Source: DATGUN01 sp035301285 (GTDB lineage Bacteria; Bacillota; Bacilli; Bacillales; Amphibacillaceae). From it: a stretch of DNA of 63,580 bases. Numbering within the stretch: position 1 is the first letter of the stretch; each line of letters starts with the position of its first letter. The position numbers and the translations under genes are program-made. The DNA lies in the NCBI GenBank assembly GCA_035301285.1, contig DATGUN010000080.1, positions 1 through 63,580 on the forward strand, written 5' to 3'. Positions 1 through 8,218 of this stretch are shown here, piece by piece. A model generated the notes under the pieces. It saw only the letters and a list, made by a program, of their open reading frames with translations. It was not told the origin of the DNA and did not search any database.

Positions 1-28
1 AAAATATGTTGAATGGGGAAGATAACCG

Positions 29-1294
29 ATGAAAGATATGACCGCTATCCTGTTTCGTTACTCTGACGAAGCGGGTGTACATCAAGCTGTCAGTACATTG
101 AAACGATTGGGTCCGAGGCTGAAATCCATCATCGTTCTACATGAGTGGAAAACACCCCCTCATGTCATGCAGGGGCGTATTAAATATTTGAGTGCCATTT
201 CTGAAGATAGTGCTTATTTACTAAATGACATCATTTGTCAATTAAATACATCTTATGTCCTGTTTTTTCAGGATACGGATTATCTCTCACCGACGGTAAA
301 TCCCGAGTCACTGACACTGCCCCGCAAAAAAGATGTCTTGATAACGCCCTATCATCATCGTGATATTCTTATTAACCGTCCTATACTTGTCCGGACGTCA
401 GTATTTAAAAAAGTGCCATTTCCCTCTCAGGGTCAATTACCATTTAAAGAAGCGCTTTTTCCAGCATGGCTTACGAATATAAAAAAATCGCAGCAATCAA
501 GGAAAAGGGATGTCATCAGACAATCAAAAATAAATCGTTCCCCTGATACATTGCAAAAGGAAAAAATCATGGGGAAATATCAGTTGAAAAAAGGACGTAC
601 ATGTCCAACCCTTTCCGTCATTATGTCGACATATAATATGGAAAAATTTGTGGAAGCGGCGGTTGCCTCTTGTTTGTTTCAAAATAATACGTTTGATGAG
701 ATCCTTATCATGGATGACGGATCAACAGATCATTCTTACCAGCTTCTGCAGCGTCTGGCAAAGGCAAACGGGATCACGGTATATCGAAAAAAGAATGCCG
801 GGAAAGCAAGGGCGTTGAATGATCTACTGCCTCATGTGACTTCTCGTTTCATATTAGAATTGGATGCAGATGATTGGCTCGATCCGGATGCATGCGATGT
901 TATCAAAAAGCAGCTGTCCGTTCTTAATGATGATGTTTCCGTATTGTATGGAAACCTGAGGAAATGGAAACAATCAGCAGCTGGCGTTCTTTTTAAAGAA
1001 ACGACAAAGGGAACAATCATCAAAGGACGCGATGAACTTTTTACGTATCGACTGCCTTTGGGACCACGCATCTACCGGACATCGATATTAAAAAAGGAAG
1101 GCGGATTTCCCGTCATCAAGTTTGGCGATGGAAGATTGTATGAAGATGTAAGTATTTTATACCGATTACTTGGGAAATATCCATTTCGCTATCGTGATTT
1201 TACGGTGTATAATGTTCGAGAACACTATGATAGTATCACACATAATAATATTTTGAGATGGCATGAATTCCTGAAATCATTTAAATATCAATAG
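29..1294 (+). CDS. Family 2 glycosyltransferase, possibly CgeD-like
   Basis: A 421-residue protein. The C-terminal half (about 195-400) is a GT-A glycosyltransferase 2 domain: LSVIMSTYN opens the nucleotide-binding fold, MDDGSTD follows, and LDADDWLDPD carries the metal-binding DxD. The first 190 residues look like a second, degraded GT-A fold (FQDTDYLSP in place of the DxD). The start is preceded by GGGGAAG eight bases upstream. Two spore-coat-like genes lie convergently next to it, so decoration of the spore surface, as proposed for B. subtilis CgeD (similar length), is a reasonable inference. Sugar donor and acceptor cannot be read from sequence. Only 28 bases lie upstream, so operon context is unknown. 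Confidence 0.8.
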   Translation: MKDMTAILFRYSDEAGVHQAVSTLKRLGPRLKSIIVLHEWKTPPHVMQGRIKYLSAISEDSAYLLNDIICQLNTSYVLFFQDTDYLSPTVNPESLTLPRKKDVLITPYHHRDILINRPILVRTSVFKKVPFPSQGQLPFKEALFPAWLTNIKKSQQSRKRDVIRQSKINRSPDTLQKEKIMGKYQLKKGRTCPTLSVIMSTYNMEKFVEAAVASCLFQNNTFDEILIMDDGSTDHSYQLLQRLAKANGITVYRKKNAGKARALNDLLPHVTSRFILELDADDWLDPDACDVIKKQLSVLNDDVSVLYGNLRKWKQSAAGVLFKETTKGTIIKGRDELFTYRLPLGPRIYRTSILKKEGGFPVIKFGDGRLYEDVSILYRLLGKYPFRYRDFTVYNVREHYDSITHNNILRWHEFLKSFKYQ

Positions 1295-1339
1295 TGATAT
1301 GTCATCGTTGTAATGTCTGAGATCGACACATCAACAGGA

Positions 1340-1377
1340 AAAGGTCCCCACATCAATGACTGATGTTAGGAACCTTT
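1340..1377. terminator. Long hairpin after the glycosyltransferase gene
   Basis: AAAGGT..ACATCA pairs with TGATGT..AACCTTT around a short loop. It has no strong T-run, so it may act as an inefficient terminator or mRNA-stabilising hairpin between two convergent transcription units. Confidence 0.5.
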
Positions 1378-1464
1378 CTGAAATAAAGATTGGACCAGGA
1401 AATAAACCTATCTAGAATGTGTGGCGTATCCGAAGTCATTGCATCTTAAAAATGAACAATTTGC

Positions 1465-1698
1465 TTAGGCAAAAGTGGGCATTGGATTCTGGCCGACGGG
1501 GAATCGGATGAAGTTAATGGCATCTATCCCGATGAATTGTCTGTTGTTTGGTCCATAACCGCCGCCCGTGTTAATGACAAGAATCGAATTAGTTGTTACA
1601 TTTCCAAGAACCCCATCGATCAAATTATTGTCTGTTGCCACTTCAACCCTTGATCCAACTCGCTTTGCCAGTTCTTCAACAAAAGTAAATTCAAACAT
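1465..1698 (-). CDS. DUF2642-type small protein (YuzF-like), probable spore coat
   Basis: A 77-residue protein with no signal peptide. It starts FEFTFVEELAKRVGSRVEVATD and continues with short beta-strand repeats (VLGNVTTNSILVINTG), like the LSM-like DUF2642 family found in Bacillus YuzF and spore-surface proteins. The ribosome-binding site is a run of seven G (1704-1710 on the complement) seven bases before ATG. It lies 12 bases after the stop of the next DUF2642-like gene, so the two are probably co-transcribed. The function is not established for the family; a spore coat or crust role is inference. Confidence 0.65.
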   Translation of the reverse strand: MFEFTFVEELAKRVGSRVEVATDNNLIDGVLGNVTTNSILVINTGGGYGPNNRQFIGIDAINFIRFPVGQNPMPTFA

Positions 1699-1710
1699 TT
1701 AAACCCCCCC

Positions 1711-2094
1711 TTATGTTATTGGATTAACGGATTCAATACTTCTGGTACGAACGAGTACAAGTGCTCCGGTATCTTCCAACATGATAATATAGTCGCGCTT
1801 TACATCTAGCAAAGTCCCTGTGATGACCCCAAATGGGACGGTGACTTGGATGCGTTCATTAATCAAATCGCATAGAACATCGATGATTGTTTCTGGTGTA
1901 TTTCGGTTTTTACAAACGTCACACGTACAGGAATCACAACATTTGTCTCTATTACATGTGTCTTTGCATTGACATGGGTTACTAGGTTTGTTTGTGTGGC
2001 AAGTGTTGCCGCAATCAGATGGATGACGGTGCTTTGTGCCATGGCAGGACTGCATTTGAGTTGCTTTTAAAAACTGTTCATTTCTTCTATACAT
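1711..2094 (-). CDS. Cys/His-rich DUF2642-like protein, probable spore coat
   Basis: A 127-residue protein. Residues 15-65 are Cys/His-rich (CHGTKHRHPSDCG, CQCKDTC, CCDSCTCDVC), suggesting metal binding or disulphide cross-linking as in coat proteins. Residues 68-127 resemble the DUF2642/LSM-like fold (ERIQVTVPFGVITGTLLDVKRDYIIML). The start at MYRRNEQF was chosen because AAGGAGGG lies seven bases upstream; an in-frame ATG eight codons earlier would place that site inside the gene. Expression in the sporulating mother cell is plausible but not shown. Confidence 0.65.
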   Translation of the reverse strand: MYRRNEQFLKATQMQSCHGTKHRHPSDCGNTCHTNKPSNPCQCKDTCNRDKCCDSCTCDVCKNRNTPETIIDVLCDLINERIQVTVPFGVITGTLLDVKRDYIIMLEDTGALVLVRTRSIESVNPIT

Positions 2095-2173
2095 AAAATC
2101 TTCCCTCCTTATTTCCACTCAATATACTCTATGTATCAAGGTCAAAAGAGCAAGTGTGATTGTCCTAGCATAA

Positions 2174-2195
2174 AACACTATATTTTTATAGTGTT
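2174..2195. repeat. Perfect 9-bp inverted repeat
   Basis: AACACTATA-TTTT-TATAGTGTT lies about 80 bases upstream of the DUF2642-like operon. It could be an operator or an RNA hairpin; there is no T-tail typical of a terminator. Confidence 0.5.
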
Positions 2196-2562
2196 AATAG
2201 TCTATGTAAATGGATGTTCCGATTGTAAGGAAGCTAAAGGGAGCAAACAAGAGAATAAAGGCGTTTTTTTGATTGGATGGTGTTGAAGAAAATCTATTGG
2301 ACAAATGCCTTTTCATAAATACATCGAGAAAAGTGTCTCGTAAAATGGATTAAAGATAAGATGGAAAGGTACAGATGGCCTATTTCGTTATCATGGAAAA
2401 CTTAAGGATGGCGGTATGCTCCACAAAATGTATGTTTGTATCAGTAGATTCGCCAAGCCATATAAAGAATATGGACATATAAATAACATATAACGGCTTA
2501 CAATATAAGCGGTTATGACAACCATCCATGAAGCACTTCTTTCCAGGACTTGACCGGTATAT

Positions 2563-2596
2563 CCCCTTCTTTGAAAAGGAGGGGATTCCGATTTTT
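2563..2596 (+). terminator. Hairpin upstream of the kinase gene
   Basis: CCCCTTCTTT pairs completely with AAAGGAGGGG (one G-U) and a TTTTT stretch follows after eight bases. It could stop read-through into the kinase gene or act as a leader attenuator. No riboswitch consensus was recognised. Confidence 0.45.
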
Positions 2597-2745
2597 CAAG
2601 GCCTCACATTTAACGGATTGATCCGCATATCACGTATGTTACGGACAAGTCATACATCTTTTACATTTGAAGTGAGAGCGTTATAATAGAAGGGTATAAA
2701 ATATGTATTTTTCCACTCATGACACGGAACGGAGCGTGAAAAGAA

Positions 2746-3588
2746 ATGGAATATCCAAAAAGAGTATTGACGATAGCGGGATCTGCTTCAGGTGGCAGTG
2801 CAGGTATACAGGCGGATTTGAAAACATTCCAGGAGCTGGACGTCTATGGTATGAGCGTTGTCACTGCCATTGTCGGCAGGCACCCCGAGACAGATAAAAA
2901 TGTGCATCCACAAACGGTTGAAGCGATTGAAGCCCAATTCGCTACTTTAATGAAACAAGTGGGTGTTGATGCGGTTAAGACCGGTATGCTATTTTCCAAA
3001 ACCGTCATTGACAAAACAGCCGAGCTCATTCGTGGCTCATCGATTTCCGACATTGTCATCGATCCTGTCATGGTCGGTAAGCTCGATTCCAAACTATTGG
3101 AAGACGATGCCATCCAAGCCATGAAAGAAAAACTCATTCCTCTGGCAACGCTCATCACCCCGAATATGGCTGAGGCATCTTTTTTATTGGATGAGCGAAA
3201 CGTCAGAACCGTTGCGGATATTAAACAGGCTGCGATTGATTTGCATGCATTGGGATCTCAATATGTTCTTGTGAAAGGCGGTAAATTGGAAGGGCCGGCA
3301 ATCGATGTATTATATGATGGCAAAACACTGACGACCTTTGAAGCGCCACGTATCGATACGGTAAATACAAGTGGGGCAGGGTGCTCGTATTCAGCCGCGG
3401 TAACAGCTTATCTGGCCAAAGGAAAATCGATGACAGAGGCAGTCCGGTTGGCCAAAAGTTTTGTTACAACCGCCATCCATTACGGGTTTTCCTATAATGA
3501 AATGGTTGGGCCGACATATCATGCATCAAATCGAAAATTTGGCGAGGCATACCCTATTAAAGTGACGAAAGAAGATGAAACAGAGTAG
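2746..3588 (+). CDS. pdxK: Pyridoxal / hydroxymethylpyrimidine kinase (PdxK/ThiD family)
   Basis: A 280-residue ribokinase-family enzyme phosphorylating pyridoxal or related B6/HMP alcohols with ATP in the cytoplasm. TIAGSASGGSAGIQADLKTF (8-27) is the substrate-binding start; GVDAVKTGML and IDPVMV are conserved core motifs; GAGCSYSAA (anion hole, Cys213) is the catalytic region. The C-terminal half resembles B. subtilis PdxK (HALGSQYVLVKGGK, IDVLYDG, VGPTYH). As I recall it, the B. subtilis enzyme has a second Cys after DPVMV; here that position is Gly111, so substrate preference between pyridoxal and HMP is uncertain. The nicotinamidase gene follows after 52 bases. Confidence 0.85.
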   Translation: MEYPKRVLTIAGSASGGSAGIQADLKTFQELDVYGMSVVTAIVGRHPETDKNVHPQTVEAIEAQFATLMKQVGVDAVKTGMLFSKTVIDKTAELIRGSSISDIVIDPVMVGKLDSKLLEDDAIQAMKEKLIPLATLITPNMAEASFLLDERNVRTVADIKQAAIDLHALGSQYVLVKGGKLEGPAIDVLYDGKTLTTFEAPRIDTVNTSGAGCSYSAAVTAYLAKGKSMTEAVRLAKSFVTTAIHYGFSYNEMVGPTYHASNRKFGEAYPIKVTKEDETE

Positions 3589-3640
3589 AATGTTTGTTAT
3601 GGTATAAAAGGAAGTCTATTTCGTATAAGGGGGAATTGGC

Positions 3641-4192
3641 GTGACGAAACGTGCATTGATCAATGTTGATTACACGTATGATTTTGTTGCACCTGATGGG
3701 AAATTGACAAGTGGGGAACCAGGACAAGCCATAGAGAAGGAAATTGTTTCATTGACAAGGGAATTCCTGGAGGCAGGAGATTTCGTGGCATTCGGCATTG
3801 ATGCCCATGAGGAAGGCGATACCCTGCATCCGGAAACAAAGCTATTTCCACCACATAACATTATTGGAACATCTGGAAGAGACTTGTATGGCGAATTGGC
3901 TTCGGTTTTTGAAAACCATAAACATGATAGCCATGTATATTATTTTGATAAAACAAGATATAGCGCGTTTGCCGGGACAGACCTTGAATTGCGTCTGCGG
4001 GCACGGAATATTGATGAGGTACATCTCGTTGGTGTCGTCACCGATATTTGTATCTTGCATACGGCCATCGATGCGTATAATAAAGGTTACAATATCGTCG
4101 TCCATAAAGGGGGCGTTGCAAGTTTCAACGCCGACGGACATAAATGGGCACTGGATCATTTCAAAAACGTTTTAGGTGCAAAAGTAGTGTAG
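3641..4192 (+). CDS. pncA: Nicotinamidase
   Basis: A 183-residue isochorismatase-fold hydrolase converting nicotinamide to nicotinate for NAD salvage. The catalytic triad is visible as Asp10 (NVDYTYDF), Lys104 (DKTRYSAFAGTDL) and Cys137 (VTDICILHTA); metal ligands are likely Asp54, His56 and His72. Length and sequence track B. subtilis PncA closely. It starts at GTG with AAGGGGG eight bases upstream. It lies 52 bases after the B6 kinase gene, so the two may form a cofactor-salvage operon ending at the strong terminator at 4245. Confidence 0.93.
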   Translation: MTKRALINVDYTYDFVAPDGKLTSGEPGQAIEKEIVSLTREFLEAGDFVAFGIDAHEEGDTLHPETKLFPPHNIIGTSGRDLYGELASVFENHKHDSHVYYFDKTRYSAFAGTDLELRLRARNIDEVHLVGVVTDICILHTAIDAYNKGYNIVVHKGGVASFNADGHKWALDHFKNVLGAKVV

Positions 4193-4244
4193 TCGATCTT
4201 TTGCATCGAGTGGTAAGCAGTGCTCGGAAAAGCTGAAGAATAAG

Positions 4245-4285
4245 AAGCACAGGAACCCTGCCGAAAGGGACCTGTGCTTTTTGTT
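4245..4285 (+). terminator. Rho-independent terminator after pncA
   Basis: AAGCACAGG pairs with CCTGTGCTT around an inner small hairpin and is followed by a T-rich tail. It sits between convergent pncA and the hrtA-like gene. Confidence 0.85.
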
Positions 4286-4308
4286 TGATGAAATTGCTCT
4301 TGATCGAT

Positions 4309-4992
4309 TTATGCGGTGTTTTCAATAGCTCCGTCTTTCATGGTGACGATACGATCGGCGTATGCTAACATTTCTTCCTCGTGTGTCACTAATAAAGTTG
4401 TTACAGATAATGTTTTGGTCAGCTCCCTGATCAGTTCCATCACTTCCCTCGAACGTTTTGAATCCAGGCTTGCTGTTGGCTCATCCGTAAATAGCATCTT
4501 CGGTTGATGGATGATCGCTCTTGCGACGGCAACACGTTGTTTTTCGCCTCCTGACAATGACGATGGATAAGCATCTTTACGGTGCTCCATGCCGACGCGT
4601 TGTAAGATGTGATCGACTTGTTTTTGCTTTTCCTTTTTCTGTAATGGAGATCTGGCGACATCCAACATTAATAATAGCTGTTCTTTGACACGCAAAAAGG
4701 GGACAAGATGTGACGATTGAAAGATGAATCCGAACTGTTCGGCACGGATTTTACGGATATCATCTTGTTTCATCGCCGTCAAATTTTCGCCATTGAAATA
4801 GATGCTTCCATCTGTCGCGGACTGTAATCCGGCGGCAATAGTCAGCAGTGTGCTTTTTCCAGAGCCCGACGCACCTGACAAAGCTGTAACTTCCCCTTTA
4901 TTTAAAGTTAAGTCGATTCCTTTCAATACGTTTTCCTCGACATCGCCAAGCTTGAAATCTTTGGTGAGCTGATTCATTTGTAAAATACCCAT
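4309..4992 (-). CDS. hrtA: HrtA-like heme-export ABC ATPase
   Basis: A 227-residue ABC ATPase of the MacB/LolD-type class. Walker A is GASGSGKST, the signature is LSGGEKQRVAVARA, and Walker B runs LFTDEPTASLD. The stretch GFIFQSSHLVPFLRVKEQL is nearly identical to Staphylococcus aureus HrtA as I recall it. With HrtB it would export toxic heme from the membrane. The start MGILQ was chosen for its AGGAGAGG site six bases upstream; the permease stop TAA is separated from this ATG by a single base, implying translational coupling. No heme-sensor two-component genes lie next to it. Confidence 0.8.
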   Translation of the reverse strand: MGILQMNQLTKDFKLGDVEENVLKGIDLTLNKGEVTALSGASGSGKSTLLTIAAGLQSATDGSIYFNGENLTAMKQDDIRKIRAEQFGFIFQSSHLVPFLRVKEQLLLMLDVARSPLQKKEKQKQVDHILQRVGMEHRKDAYPSSLSGGEKQRVAVARAIIHQPKMLFTDEPTASLDSKRSREVMELIRELTKTLSVTTLLVTHEEEMLAYADRIVTMKDGAIENTA

Positions 4993-4993
4993 G

Positions 4994-6028
4994 TTATACC
5001 TCTCCTTGTTGGATTGCTTCAAGTGGTTGTATTTTCCTGACTTGTATACCTGACAGTGTTGCACCGATAAAGCCGATGATGATAAAGATGAATGATAATT
5101 GGACTGTATCCGACATACTCAAGTGAAAGGGCATGCCTTTTGGTGCGACTACTGCGAATATCTGGCTAAGACTTGTTGACAGGATAAGCGCAATGAGCGT
5201 AATCAGGACCATTTGTGTCCACATCATCTTGAATAGAGTCATTGTTTTAACCCCAATCGCTTTTAAAATGCCGTAAAGGCCAATTTTCTGGACGTTCATC
5301 ATGTAGAAGAAAATACCGAATAGCATGCCACTGATGACAACCAGAAACCAGACAATCATATTCAGTGATAATTGTTCGGCGCTATAGCTTGGGATCGTGT
5401 CAAGGAAGTCCTTGTTCGAAAAGCCTTGCAGACCGGCAGATGACAAAGAGACATCTGTATCGGGTATAAAAATCAATTGCGTATCATCTGTATGATACAT
5501 TTCTTGATAATTATCTTGGCTGATAAACGCGACCGGCGAATGGCTGAATTTTTGTTGATCGACGAATCCTTTGACCGTGAAGTCGTCCTCAAGCTGATCG
5601 CTTTTGAGTGTATCTCCTTGCTTGACGCCTTTTTCTTTGAGTGATTCATCAAGCATGATTTCGCCATTATCCACATCCGGGAACAGATCACTTTCATCGG
5701 ATGCCACAAATGCGACACTTAATTGTTTATCGTTCACATCATCGGCAAAGCCCATTTGAATGGAAAACGGTGTGGCATCATGATGTTCTTCATGTACTTT
5801 TTCCACAGTGTCTTCATCGATTTTTGATAGGTTATACGTTTCCTCCGCATCTTCATTCATATAAAACGTCCCTTCAGGCATATCTTTTATGAGGGCCGCA
5901 TTATCTTGAGAAAGCCCCTCGGATAAACCTGATATGATAAAAGTTAATAGACTGACCAAAAAAACGATGGACCCAAGAATGATAAAGCGTGATTTATTTT
6001 TGATGATTTCCTTCCATGCCATTTTCAT
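4994..6028 (-). CDS. hrtB: HrtB-like heme-export ABC permease
   Basis: A 344-residue FtsX/MacB-type permease. One N-terminal membrane segment (about 15-37) is followed by an extracytoplasmic domain (about 40-225) and three C-terminal segments with the conserved FFYMMNVQKIGLYGILKAIG linker. It aligns along its length with S. aureus HrtB as I remember it (GLSEGLSQDNAALIKDM, SLKEKGVKQGDTLK, FSHSPV). MKMAWKEI was chosen as the start because GGAGGT lies seven bases upstream. It is the first gene of the hrtBA pair, so any heme-responsive control would act in the roughly 200 bases before it. Confidence 0.8.
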   Translation of the reverse strand: MKMAWKEIIKNKSRFIILGSIVFLVSLLTFIISGLSEGLSQDNAALIKDMPEGTFYMNEDAEETYNLSKIDEDTVEKVHEEHHDATPFSIQMGFADDVNDKQLSVAFVASDESDLFPDVDNGEIMLDESLKEKGVKQGDTLKSDQLEDDFTVKGFVDQQKFSHSPVAFISQDNYQEMYHTDDTQLIFIPDTDVSLSSAGLQGFSNKDFLDTIPSYSAEQLSLNMIVWFLVVISGMLFGIFFYMMNVQKIGLYGILKAIGVKTMTLFKMMWTQMVLITLIALILSTSLSQIFAVVAPKGMPFHLSMSDTVQLSFIFIIIGFIGATLSGIQVRKIQPLEAIQQGEV

Positions 6029-6222
6029 TATCGTTACCTCCAAAACTGTTGATATATATATCATAATAATGGCTTATGAATGGCGTATGAATGGATGATT
6101 AAATAAATGGAAACAGAATAGGAAAGGATAGAAGAGGGTGATAACGCCAATCATTTAATGAATTTATCCATTGATATAAATTGTCGTCTTGCTTTGTGAA
6201 ATGGTGCCATTTGGTGTAATTC

Positions 6223-6251
6223 TTGACTTTGTTAGATGGGGGATATATATT
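6223..6251 (+). promoter_or_regulatory. SigA promoter of the T-box/proS transcript
   Basis: TTGACT, 17 bases, TATATT. It lies just upstream of the first T-box leader elements, giving a predicted RNA start near 6258 and a leader of about 300 bases. Confidence 0.75.
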
Positions 6252-6257
6252 AAGAAT

Positions 6258-6505
6258 TAATATAGGAAACAGTGAAGAGGACTAGTATAATATGAATGTC
6301 TTTTACAGAGAGGGAGCAATTTGGCTGAAATGTTTCCAAGTGACAGTATTAGAACCTGCCTCTGAGTTCGCCATCGAACACGATCCTGTGAAGATGTGCG
6401 CGGGTAAAACCGTTATCGATGTAAGTGTATCTGTCTGAATCAGGATGGATAAACAAGGGTGGTACCACCAGACCTCGGTCCCTTAGTGGATGGGGGATTT
6501 TTTGT
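6258..6505 (+). ncRNA. T-box riboswitch leader of proS
   Basis: The T-box core AAGGGTGGTACCAC (6455-6468) is near consensus, followed by a GTCCC..GGGG region and a T-run (6498-6503) that together could form the terminator. A purine-rich GAGG and AGAGAG stem I region precedes it. A CCT triplet at 6355-6357, after AGAA, is a plausible specifier codon for proline, which fits the prolyl-tRNA synthetase downstream. Uncharged tRNA-Pro would stabilise the antiterminator and allow proS transcription. Confidence 0.88.
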
Positions 6506-6557
6506 GTTCTGTAAATGGAGAAGGCTCCATAAAAAAGTAAAAAAAGGGTGAATCAAT

Positions 6558-7994
6558 TTGGGAAAGAATAAACAATTTGTTGAAAAAGTTACGGCAATGG
6601 AAGATGACTTTGCACAATGGTATACTGATGTCGTTAAACAGTCGGAACTGGTCGATTATGGTCCGGTGCGCGGGACGATGATCATCAAACCATATGGATA
6701 CGGCATATGGGAACGGATCCAAGGTGAACTCGACCGGAAATTCAAAGAAACGGGACACTCGAATGTGTATTTTCCGTTATTCATTCCGGAAAGCATGCTG
6801 CAAAAGGAAAAAGACCATATTGAAGGCTTTGCGCCGGAAGTGGCCTGGGTAACAAAAGGTGGAGAAAATGAATTGCAAGAGCGAATCTGTGTCCGCCCGA
6901 CATCCGAAGTACTCTTTGGGGAATATTATTCTAAAAACATCCATTCCTATCGGGACTTACCCAAGCTCTATAATCAGTGGGTAAGTGTTGTGCGCTGGGA
7001 AAAAACGACGCGCCCATTTCTAAGGTCGCTGGAATTTTTATGGCAGGAAGGGCATACATGTCATGCAACAGGTGAAGATGCCGAAGCGGAAACGAACCAG
7101 ATGCTGGAAATATATGCCGACGTCTGTGAAAATTACTTGGCTATCCCGGTGTACCGTGGCCGTAAAACTGAAAGTGAAAAATTTGCCGGAGCGGAATATA
7201 CGCTGACGATTGAGAGCTTGATGCATGATGGAAAAGCCCTTCAATCTGGAACGTCACACTATTTTGGAACAGGATTTGCGGAAGCATTTGATATTCGTTA
7301 CTTGAATAAAGAAGGGGTGGAGGAACCTGTCCATCAGACATCTTGGGGCATGTCAACACGTATCATGGGTGCACTTATCATGGTGCATGGGGATAACCGC
7401 GGGCTCGTCATTCCGCCGAAGATTGCCCCAACGCAAGCCATGATCATTCCGATAGCCCAGCATAAAGAAGGTGTCCTTGATAAAGCATATGATCTGCGTG
7501 ATGCATTACAAGATAAATTCCGTGTCGATATTGACGGCAGCGATAAAATGCCAGGCTGGAAGTTCAATGAGTACGAAATGAAGGGGATCCCTGTCCGGAT
7601 TGAATTGGGACCGAAAGATATCGAGAAAGACCAAGTTGTATTGGTGCGGCGGGATACAGGTGAGAAAGAATTTGTCCCGATGTCCGAATTGGAAAATCGC
7701 TTGACCGGATTGTTGGAAGAAGTACAGCAAAACCTATATGATAAAGCACTCGCTCACCGTGATAGCACAACGACGACAGCGACAACAATGGACGAATTCA
7801 AACAGAACCTTGAAGAAACACCAGGATTCATCAAGGCGATGTGGTGTGGAGACGAAGCTTGTGAAGAAAAAATTCAGGAAGAGACACAAGCGACATCACG
7901 CTTAATCCCATTTGATGAAGATAGCATCGCCGATAAATGTGTTTGTTGCGGGCGAGATGCAGAAAAGCTTGTCTATTGGGCGAAAGCGTATTGA
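6558..7994 (+). CDS. proS: Prolyl-tRNA synthetase, archaeal/eukaryotic type
   Basis: A 478-residue class II synthetase charging tRNA-Pro. Motif 1 lies near PVRGTMIIKPYGYGIWERIQ, motif 2 is VVRWEKTTRPFLRSLEFLWQEGH and motif 3 is in GLVIPPKIAP. A C-terminal zinc-like Cys set (CGDEAC, CVCCG) and a terminal Tyr (WAKAY) mark the archaeal/eukaryotic-like form; the bacterial form is about 560-570 residues with an editing insert, absent here. It starts at TTG with AAAGGGTG upstream; there is no earlier ATG. It is controlled by the T-box just upstream. Confidence 0.94.
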   Translation: MGKNKQFVEKVTAMEDDFAQWYTDVVKQSELVDYGPVRGTMIIKPYGYGIWERIQGELDRKFKETGHSNVYFPLFIPESMLQKEKDHIEGFAPEVAWVTKGGENELQERICVRPTSEVLFGEYYSKNIHSYRDLPKLYNQWVSVVRWEKTTRPFLRSLEFLWQEGHTCHATGEDAEAETNQMLEIYADVCENYLAIPVYRGRKTESEKFAGAEYTLTIESLMHDGKALQSGTSHYFGTGFAEAFDIRYLNKEGVEEPVHQTSWGMSTRIMGALIMVHGDNRGLVIPPKIAPTQAMIIPIAQHKEGVLDKAYDLRDALQDKFRVDIDGSDKMPGWKFNEYEMKGIPVRIELGPKDIEKDQVVLVRRDTGEKEFVPMSELENRLTGLLEEVQQNLYDKALAHRDSTTTTATTMDEFKQNLEETPGFIKAMWCGDEACEEKIQEETQATSRLIPFDEDSIADKCVCCGRDAEKLVYWAKAY

Positions 7995-8096
7995 TTGTAG
8001 GCTCTTGGAAATATGGAAAGACATGTCTTTTCGTGTAATTAGTTCATTTTTGGTGGTTCATCAGCATTAATAATCGGACTATTATACACAAAGTTA

Positions 8097-8131
8097 AAAC
8101 CGCTCACATTGGTTGAGCGGTTTAATTTATT
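8097..8131. terminator. Bidirectional terminator between proS and the peroxidase gene
   Basis: AAACCGCTCA pairs with TGAGCGGTTT, with T-rich sequence on both strands. It serves convergent proS and bsaA. Confidence 0.8.
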
Positions 8132-8218
8132 TAGATATTGACATTCTTCAGCAATGGCTTTACCTATGAAGCCGCTCCCGTAATGACTGAAATTCCTGCT
8201 ACCGATGCAGTGTACCTA

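Larger units (their letters stand above)
2095..2745. other. 650-bp gap with two hairpins and no convincing gene
   Basis: Only short, interrupted reading frames occur here. There is a perfect 9-bp inverted repeat around TTTT at 2174-2195 and a 10-bp GC-rich stem at 2563-2584 followed by a T-stretch. The region may hold remnants of a lost gene; none was identified. Confidence 0.5.

Noticed and set aside
2500..2745. A thiamine (TPP) riboswitch before the PdxK/ThiD-family gene.
   Set aside because: The conserved CTGAGA and ACCTGA-type TPP elements were not found; only a simple hairpin is present.
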